From assembly GCA_029945375.1 (NCBI GenBank), contig CM057060.1, forward strand, positions 2,976,001 to 3,040,000: a stretch of DNA of 64,000 nt, read 5' to 3'. Below, piece after piece: positions 55,576 to 64,000 of the stretch; position 1 is the first letter of the stretch, and every line of letters starts with the position of its first letter. The DNA comes from Agaricus subrufescens. Lineage: Eukaryota > Basidiomycota > Agaricomycetes > Agaricales > Agaricaceae. Made by a program: the position numbers and the translations under genes. The notes below the pieces were generated by a model that saw nothing but the letters and a program-made list of their open reading frames with translations, did no database searches and was not told where the DNA came from.

Positions 55576-58500
55576 AACAATAGATGTCTTGAGCAAGGTG
55601 AAGCGAAATGGCAAAGGATCCAAACGAGAATAGAAGAGAGAAGAGGAAAGACAGACCAAAGAATGTGAATATGTGATGAAGTAAGGGAATGAAAGGCGGG
55701 GCAAAATCGGGTTTGGGGTACTTCTTAAGAGGCCGAGCACATGTACGTTTGAGCGCACGGACTTATCCTATCCTGAATGAATAAACACGCACAAAACCCC
55801 GCCCCCTCCGATCACACATACACCCGTACACACCACGAAATCACCAAGTCCTCCCGTCGACCCAGCCCGTGATTGCCATTCGAGAGAAGCGGAGATAAAT
55901 TTAAGTGTAATAGTATTCAGGGAGTGAAGTGTCAAACTGGAGGCGGTCCAAGTGTGAAAGTAGCCCGCCCTCGACAACGATAAAGGGTGTCCATTATGTG
56001 TGAGCCTCCAGCCGGGCAGAAGAGGGGTAACATTTCCGGGCACATCAAGGAGAGTGCCTTCCGCAGATTGGCTAGCTATTCTTGGCACCCTAGTGCGGTC
56101 AATCCTCACGACTGCCTATCAACGATGCCGCGAGCCGATCATCCTCCCCCCTCATATAGTAAGAGAAGAAGCACCGGGATTGATAGAGGCGAGCTCAGAG
56201 GGAGTGAAAGCGGGTACGTGATTCTCTTGAGTTCTTGTGTTCGGAGAACTTTTGGCAAACTTTTCTCCTAGGACAAAATCGTCAAATTGGACTGCGTAAC
56301 TTTCTTTGGGCGCAAGCCAAGATGACATGGAAAAAGGGCAGGGTCTGGCGACGACCAAGACCTCAGTGCGCCTGTCGAACCCTCGTCATCTACGTCCAAG
56401 CTGACTTGTGACCGTCTTCCCTCTTCGGCTCAACATCCCGGCTACAGAACCCCTCCAGAATGCGAGGAACTTGCAATCATCCTGCGGCTGACACTAAGAA
56501 GGTTCAGCGAGACTATCTTCCCTCTGCTTGTCCAACAGAAGCGTCCATACATCCCCCTCCTCCTCTTCTACATGCCTCGAGTGGCTGTTCTCCAGACGCG
56601 CCAGCTGCATCACACGGAACCTCTTCCCGCAGATCAACCACAACAACTCAAGTAGCTCTCTCCTTCCTTTTGACACGACTGCGGTTCACCCAGGTGACTC
56701 CTCGCTGGCTACAACCTCCCAGGCAACCCGAAGTGCCCGGCGCGACTGACTCAACTCATGCAGTATGGCCTCGGGATGGGTGTATAAATCCATTCAAAGC
56801 TCGCGAGCCAATGCGGACCGGGCATGGCACCACCGACAGAATGCCGCAACTGAGCTCGAGTCGCACTTGGGGGAAAGCTCTTCCATGTCATTGCGCACTC
56901 CCACACTTGTCACAACTCTACTCCCCAACCACATGTCCACTGTCCATAGTCGAGTCAGAATGCCACCTATGCGATAACGATGCCGTGACTGTGACAAGCC
57001 CTCAGTTCCCTTGTCGGATATAAGGTGCCCGGGTTGACCGCCAGCTGCGCAACCTTCCAAGCCACCACCACGAGTAAAATCATACTGGTTGGGGGATGGA
57101 CTTTGTATGATTTCGTGACGCCGGCCCCTGGTTGATTTTCAAGAACGTCAATCCACTGAACTTCCTCCGGTTCGAAGAGACAAGGCCCCAACCAAATGTG
57201 TTGCTATGAACGGTATTGACAGCGCTGCGGATGCAATCCGAAGAGATCACAATGCCTGAGCTATTTACTTTGTCAAGTTGATTGGCTTCAAGATATGCCC
57301 GAAGTTTGGCAGACAATCAGGAAGAGACGACCTTGAGAGTTGGCACCGGAAGCATCATGTGCAAGCAAGACTTGATGGCGATACTGAAGCTGAGCGAGGA
57401 CCTTGCGTCAGGGATTCAGCGCTCAGAAATCAGATGTCTGAAAGCAAAGGAAAGATCCCGTTGCCCAGCTCAAACAAGCCGACACTGGGGCCGCTGGCAA
57501 AAAGGCATAATCTTTTGCGTCGGCGCCGAGCCAGAAGGGAATATCTCATCAAGAGAGCGGGCAGACTAATGTTCCACCATTTGCCTCTGAAGAGCGAAAG
57601 ACTCGAAAAGGGTGATGTCGGCCTCGGGGATAGGAGCAACATCTGGTGCTGAATGTGCCAGATTTTCCAGTGTCATTTTAGGTACCCATAACGATGGTTC
57701 GGTGACTATCTCTGCTGGTCAATGAAAAAGAGATACAGACTAGATTGAGAGCACATTTACGCACCAATCTCTGTCGGCAAAAGTAGGACCCTCTGTCCAT
57801 CAGCAAGTTCTCATCTGCCCGAATCTACTGGTATATGCGCGGGAGATACGCATCCGGTGAGACAACGGTTCACCGGTGCACGATTCTAGAGGCATATTCT
57901 AAGCGAGTGAAACGATGAGGACTCTTGTGACTGGATGAGAAGGCGGAAACGACGCACCAGTATCTCTGCTGTACATTCTCAGCGTTTCAGCTCTACTCTT
58001 CTCTTTGGTTTGTATGTGCCCGAGTGGTGCGGGCATGCAACAGTCGCGAAGCGCGTGGACTGGCGACGAGTTTCAGGTATAATGGGGTATAAAAGGGCGA
58101 AAATATCGATGAATGACTTTGTGCATCTTGGCCATGCCCGAGAGGGTCCGTGCACACAGCGAGAAGGAGAAGAAGAAGACAAGACACCATGCGCTGCCCG
58201 GCGATGGTGAAAGGGAGGATTCAAAGAGCGCAGAGGCAGTCACACCGCGTTCCTGGATTTGTCTCTGACTCCTCTATTGCGCATTTTCCACCTGGCCTCC
58301 GCCGCTGGCCACCCGACAACGGGGCCTAGAAACACCTGCCTGAGTCTCGATGGGGCCCGTGGCGATTTTTCTGGGCCAGTTCCCGGCACGCGCATCAAGT
58401 TGTGCCACAGTCTCGTCACGCCTTGACGCACAGACCGTGCGCGTTCTACCCCACCTAGAAGCCCACATGCCAGCCATTCCCGCCCGCCGTAGTCACAGCC

Positions 58501-60164
58501 ATCCGTGTCTGAACACCCCGTAGCGTCAACCGCTTGAATCCCAATATCCAACAACAGCCCTCCTGGAGAAGTCGACGACACAGCCAGATATCAACGACCA
58601 TGGCAGCTCTCCCAGCCAAAGCGTTGCGCATACCGACCGTCGCGCCAGTCCTCTCTTGATGAAAAAAGAGATACTTTAGCGGTACCAGGTCAGGTCGCAA
58701 CAAGCACAACAACTACAGTGTCGGTTAAAACCCGACGGCAAGCCAGTCCTTATGCTCTACTTCGACTCAGTCCACGTATACTAGCGTTCCATCATCCTGC
58801 TTCACCCACTATCTATCTAGCATTTGACTTTTCCAGTCAGCCTTCGACAGCAACTTTCCCCCTCGCAAACACCGATGGTGCCTCGATACGACCTTGTCCC
58901 GTTGGTCGACTCTGGCTAGAGCACCCACAAGTACGGCGTACATTGGAGCCTTCTATCAGCTGGCACACGGTTCTACGCTGGACCCTGGAGGGCGAATTTG
59001 GTCTCGAAGCTGTCTCTGGCTTATACTCTTTAACCGCGCCATCCAGAACTGATTCATGGAATTGGCTAAAATTGGCGCACTCTGTATCTTATTGGCTACG
59101 CTGATACAGTGCCTGTCGATCCAAATTTACAGCCATCTGATGCAGCCACTCGTCAGATTAGATTAGATACTGTGTTGAATAGGATCACCGATTAAACAAT
59201 AGGGAAATGCTGGGGAAATGTGAGTGTAGAACTAGTTAGCCGAATGACAAGGCGAATCTGAGATATGTATATAGCTCGAGTTCGCTCGCATTTGCATGTC
59301 CTTCACTGGACCGATCGAGTTACCATATAGGGAGAGGTCAAAACATAAGAAAAGGCATACTCCCTGATTCCATGACTCGGTGAAACTATGCTACTCTAAA
59401 CTTGCCACCCAGGCTTGCGCATGCTAGCGGCAAATTTCCATTTGCTAGAGATACTAGCCAACCCGAAGGTTACGCAGGGGTCAGTATATCTCAGTCGAGC
59501 AACTTGAAGCTGGCGAGAAAAAACCCGCTCACTCCCTATCATAACGGGTGTGATGAAATGCTCTTCGCTGCTACTTACGCCTGACAACACAAGAGATGGC
59601 GATGGCGAGGTTGAGACTCCGCAAATATCGATCTCCATCTCCGAGTATCATTGGGTGCCGATTTGATATGGTTGCCATGTTGTGGTACGCCATACAAACA
59701 CTGGGACTGGGATTTGAAGTGGCACGGATGTCGGGCCTACTGAATCAGAGATGTATCAACCTGACATCGTGAGGTTAAATTTAAAATACCTCCTGATGGC
59801 CTGATGCATCATAATCTTCTACCAAGTGGTTCTTCTCCCTGGAACATGTTACGGGATGGCCACCGCCAATTCGTTTTTGTCATAGGCTCTTCAGTTATGG
59901 GCATATTAAGACGCATGACATCATCCTCTTCCTTAAGTTATGCGTTGGCTACTTCTGGAAATTTGACGAGTACAGCGTAATGCTTTGGTGATTTGACGGA
60001 CGGAATTCAATCGTGTGCATATAGTTGTAGTTGCCATAATGCGGTGTCGTAGACCGGCGTAAGGATAAACGGTCTAACAAGTATTCAGTAATCAGTACAC
60101 GATGCTCATAACGACACTCGCCCGATCAAAAGCAGAGAACAAATGTCAGATGTGGCGGAATGTT

Positions 60165-60210
60165 CTTTTTTATGTTTTTTTTTTGTATTTTTTGTATTTT
60201 TATTTTTTGG
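60165..60210. repeat. T-rich low-complexity tract
   Basis: TTCTTTTTTATGTTTTTTTT followed by GTATTTTTTGTATTTTTATT. Simple low-complexity sequence; it could be the reversed A-tail of a retrotransposed copy. Confidence 0.6.
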
Positions 60211-62284
60211 TCTTCTGACTTAATTCGTTCATGACCCTATCTCGATATAAGTCTTGAATCAGTACGGCTAGCTGGGAAGAGCAAATTGCCAATCGGAGAA
60301 AAGTATATGGCTCATTATCCATCAGGAAAAAATTGTGCGGATACAATCAACTCATAAATGTATCATCAGGGAGATCTACCTCAGATGTGGTTCGTGTAAA
60401 TCAACCGAAGGCGGAGCAATTGCGCCTTTAATCGAAACACATTAAATGGAAATACATTATAGATCTCGTGTTACCGTTACCTTTATCGGCTCCATCCAGA
60501 ACAGAAAGAAGACACCTAAACCAGCATATCGTACTCAGGTGATACTGCCGCCGAAAAGAGCTCTGACACAAATATGAGATTGTGTGGCGTCGTGATCTCG
60601 TGTGGCACTGACCGATCGGTTGGCAAGAATAATGGCAGGCACTAGAACAATAACATTACGCAGCCCTCACAAGAAATGTGCTACTAAAAATATATGTACA
60701 ACAGCGGACACGTACCAAAATCATGTTTCCTCTTACAAGGAGACTGAAGAGAGAAAGAAAAGTGACCTTCCGGACTGACGGTTGCCGGGAATACTGATAA
60801 TGACCTGACGCAATTTCCTCGTGTCCAGGCTCACTTCCCTGATCTAGAACTTTGATCTGCCTGCCTGCTTGATTCCTTATTTGACTGAATCTTCTTCCGC
60901 AGGGCTGATGATGTTCAATCAGGTTAGAGCGGCAACCCTGGACTCAAACATAAGGTGGTGCAGCATGAATGATCAAGCCCTAAATGGCAGTCGGACAATT
61001 GCAGTCATTTAGCCCTAGATTGTCGAGTCATTCTTAATGTGGCCGGGAATCTTGAGGGACAATCTACCCGACCACCTTCCAAGATGTAAAACTCCGAATC
61101 ATAAAGCTCTCAGAGTCATCTTTCAGGGGTCTTCTCAAGGGGCATCTTGTCAAGTCATTTCTTTGATTCGACACGGCAACTTCACTGCCGCAATGGTTTC
61201 CTTTAGTCATACCAGACCAATGTTTCTGACAAATGTCACAATAGCTGGTTCTGCGCAGTTTGTCGCACATTTACAGCACAACGTGTACAAATTAACTACA
61301 TCTCGCGTATTTGGGAGGCTAGCTGCATGTAGGCGATAGACCCTGAGTGCATCCGGCTCTGGGATTTCCGCTGCCATTCCCTTAGTAAGGTGGCCGAGAT
61401 GTACCGAGATGTATTGTCTACGTGATTGTTGTTAAGGCAAAGAAGCTTTGCCTTTGAAATTCTCAAAATTCAAGTTCATCATTAGATAGGTTCTACGACA
61501 ACCATCGTGAGTTTGCCTCAAATCATCATTGCCAATGGAAATCAGCCTTCCTTTCTTGAGTTACAATTGACTCGGGACAGAGAGTAGCTTATACATGGCG
61601 GTGGGGATCACCATTTATTCGGCCCGGGGGATGACTGAAGAATTTGTCTGATACAGGTTTCAACAGTTCTTCCGCCGTCACTCATTAGTGTGAGCGCACA
61701 TTTGTTGGCCTGAAAGGATTGACAGCTGTATGATCAGACCCACTTACTCGGATTGGAGTTTTTGCATGTCGGATAACCGAAGGGCTGAAGGTATCCCCGA
61801 ATTGCTCTTGGGAACACGATCGAATCTATTGTGGGTAGAAGCACTCTTTATCTCATTTTAGAGATGACTGTTACAAGAAGCTGCTCTTGTATTGAAGTCT
61901 TTCATCGGCCAATAGATAGGATCCTGATATGTAACAATTGAGTAAATTATGAACATCTAATGGTTCTTTTCCGATTCTTCTCAGCGGGTTCCATCATTTT
62001 GTCCGACTTACCAGATTTGTATATCCTTCATCAGAATCTCACAAGGTACTTGATACAGAATTGTCCTCTAAACGGACTATCGATTTATGTTGTCCTCATC
62101 GCGTCATATCTCGGCAGTAATTCATGCCATAAGGTGTGTATGAGCCTCGTGGGAAACATTTATTCTTTCGGACCACATCGCGGACTACTGCCGACGGGTT
62201 TGCTGGCCCACAGCTTGTTCTAACATCGTGTGGTTCATTTCCAGGGTTTGAATATTCTCATTAAGGTGTCCTCAGCTCATATAA

Positions 62285-62291
62285 TATAAAT
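62285..62291 (+). promoter_or_regulatory. TATA box of the FunK1-like gene
   Basis: TATAAAT lies 44 bp upstream of the start codon at 62329, in an otherwise ordinary AT-rich leader. Position and sequence fit a core promoter with a short leader. Confidence 0.45.
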
Positions 62292-62328
62292 ATCGTCGAG
62301 GTGTGTCAAATCCCATTGCATCTTCATC

Positions 62329-64000
62329 ATGCAAACCGTTGAAAAGGTGCACAGACCCACAACTGAGAGCCCTATCCGCCTCTCGGTTGACAAACACAAA
62401 CGCGTATCAGATCTTCAGGTATTCCACAAGGATCATCCACCTCCTATGACGACGTATATTGATACTGCAACTTTCCTCGACGTATACCTTCCCTGGCCAG
62501 AAGCTCTGAATCCTACTACACGTTGTATGCCTCGGGACACCTCGCACCAGCCTTCGCCTTTATCCTCTATGTCCCAGTCTCTGCCTCCTCTCTCTACACC
62601 TCCATCTCAAGGTGACAGCAATGCGCCTCTCCCTCAGAAAATCCTCGATACTTTGAAGGGCCAAGCCTTGTACGACGGACGGACCTGGGTTGGTCTTCCC
62701 CAGCCTACCTCGAATGAAGAGGAGAATCATTTCTATGAATTCATAGAGGAATTTCTGACGACCATTTCAAACCAAACCCGGGAAGAGTGCATGGCAAAAC
62801 AACTCCGACACATCTCTGGGAGTTGGATTGATACTCACGACGCGCCTCTTCAGTCATGGTCCAAGGGCAAGATTGAGGATTTGCGGCCAGACTTTATATT
62901 CACTCACGCTGATGCGAGCGGCAAAACGGTGCGATCCCGTGTCTTGATTACATTCGCATACTCAGTCTTAACTTGACTCGTTACTAGCCGATCTGGTCCC
63001 GGGTCATTTCTGTCTTGGAGTTCAAGAAGGATGCTGTCTCGGACTCTGGGGTTGATGCTCAGTTGGCCAATTATGTGAGCCACATATTTGCAGAGCAAGT
63101 CGACCGTCTGTTTGTGAATGCCGTTACATGGAGAGGATGGGAGGTGCAGGTACACCGGTTCGATCGTAGTGGTGTCGTGTGCCTGAATCAGAAAATTGAC
63201 ATCCACAAGGTCCGATCTTATTCAAACTTTCCGCTTAGTATCTGATTATGAGGATCTTCGAAATATTTCCAGAACCCTGAAGCGTTCATACAAGTGATTG
63301 CAAGTTTTTCGTACCTTTCCCCGACCGATCTCGGCTGGGATCCGACCTGCAAAATCTGGGATCGTGTAACGGAAAGAGCCCGACCTTCATATGAATTATC
63401 ACAAAACATCTTCAGAGAACGTGGCGTTTATGATCTACCCTGGGTTTTTGAAGTAGGCTGTGAAGAGTTCGTTGCGATCAAAGCAGTTAATGACAGGAGA
63501 AGACTCTCAATCTGGGGAAGGTCAACTTTTGTGGTCCATGTGGTCACGCTTCCAGATTGGAAAAGCAAGAACAAGAAGGTGATTCATGTCGCTTTCGTTG
63601 CTGGAAGCAGATGAAATACTGATCGCTGATAGGCTCCGGTCTACATTCTCAAACAATGCTGGCAGCGACTTCCGGGTCTGGGTCCGAAGCCAAAGACCGC
63701 AGAGCTGCAAAATGCCGGAAGTCTCGGTGATCAGCCAAACTGGGAGAAGCTCAGCGAGGAATTCGACAAGATTGACGAGAAACCGTTCGAAGCAACAGTC
63801 ATGTCAAGGGCCAAGTGGGACAATCAGATCAGGGCGTCATCTATAGTGCAGCTACATGGGGAGCGGATAGACACTTTTAATACCATCCGCAAGGGACGCG
63901 CCGATAAGATTCTTGACCCCCTGCCCCGCAAAGAAACAAGCAAAAAGAAAAAAATGAATTACGTAGGCACAAGTCGTGGCACAACTGGGACGTCAGCCGG
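62329..64000 (+). CDS. FunK1-like fungal-type protein kinase, 5' part (runs off window)
   Basis: Four exons read in frame: 62329-62928, 62988-63209, 63273-63578 and from 63633 to the end. The protein has the N-terminal region typical of FunK1 proteins (Pfam PF17667): KIEDLRPDFIFTHADAS, then IWSRVISVLEFKKDAVSDSG, QLANYVSHIFAEQVDRLFVN, WEVQVHRFDRSGVVCLNQK, then FSYLSPTDLGWDPT, and VYILKQCWQRL, which matches the VLKxSW motif where the kinase fold begins. Catalytic HRD and DFG motifs lie beyond the window, so activity cannot be judged. FunK1 genes are strongly expanded in multicellular basidiomycetes. The start is the first Met after the TATA box. Confidence 0.82.

Larger units (their letters stand above)
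55576..62328. other. 6.7-kb stretch without a convincing gene
   Basis: The part about 55.8-59.1 kb is GC-richer and has several overlapping ORFs of 90-190 codons on both strands (for example 56460-57023 plus, 58240-58581 minus). None has a domain, a plausible splice partner or a homologue in the window. From 59.1 to 62.3 kb there is AT-richer non-coding DNA with one T-rich tract. Long non-coding RNA or a fast-evolving gene cannot be excluded. Confidence 0.4.

Noticed and set aside
56460..57023. 187-codon plus ORF in GC-rich DNA
   Set aside because: High Pro/Ser/His content typical of chance translation in GC-rich sequence; no domain or conserved start.
58240..58712. Overlapping minus ORFs of 85-113 codons
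   Set aside because: Three frames open at once, low-complexity residues, and no family.
1..64000. CRISPR array, operon or bacterial promoter
   Set aside because: None seen. Genes are intron-rich and single-cistron, as in a fungus; tandem repeats present are LTRs, palindromes or degenerate units.

Overview
This window is nuclear DNA from a filamentous basidiomycete fungus, probably an Agaricomycete. The genes are split by many short introns (about 50-65 nt, GT..AG). The gene content is typical of that group: expanded P450 families, LRR-type F-box proteins, a FunK1 fungal-type kinase, and Ty3/gypsy chromovirus retrotransposons with a chromodomain. No species can be named from the sequence alone.

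Layout. 1-5.4 kb: one F-box gene in otherwise gene-poor DNA. 5.4-19.6 kb: four tandem cytochrome P450 genes on the minus strand (A, B, C, D). C and D are near-duplicates, separated by a broken AGC-kinase fragment and two palindromic non-autonomous elements. 20.7-22.8 kb: a second F-box gene, minus strand. 24.1 kb: a tRNA-Glu gene. 24.6-26.8 kb: a fifth P450 (E), plus strand, convergent with a microsomal-type epoxide hydrolase (27.1-28.7 kb). 29.9-49.6 kb: a nested complex of related chromodomain Ty3/gypsy elements, all minus strand. Two are old and decayed. One is almost intact (41516-48364) and sits inside the gag of an older copy, flanked by the 5-bp duplication TAACT; its two LTRs differ at 2 of 293 positions. 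49.8-50.3 kb: a decayed LINE fragment. 51.8-53.9 kb: a sixth P450 (F). 54.9-55.6 kb: a small four-exon gene of unknown function. 55.6-62.3 kb: no convincing gene. 62.3 kb to the end: a FunK1-like kinase gene that runs off the window.

How the genes may work together. All six P450s share one layout: N-terminal membrane anchor, AAIHT-type helix I, ExxR, and an FGHGRHAC-PGRFFA haem loop whose Cys codon is split by an intron. They therefore come from one ent-kaurene-oxidase-like/CYP512-like clade that expanded locally. With the adjacent epoxide hydrolase they make an oxidation-plus-epoxide-opening set, suited to terpenoid/secondary metabolism or detoxification. No terpene cyclase, PKS or NRPS is visible, so a biosynthetic cluster is not shown.

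The most unusual material is the intact chromovirus. It has two extra ORFs downstream of pol, in the env position, with no family I recognise, and both have decayed counterparts in the old neighbouring copy. Its primer-binding site is perfectly complementary over 12 nt to a stretch of its own LTR that lies 32 nt downstream of a TATA box, which is the arrangement expected for Tf1/sushi-type self-priming.
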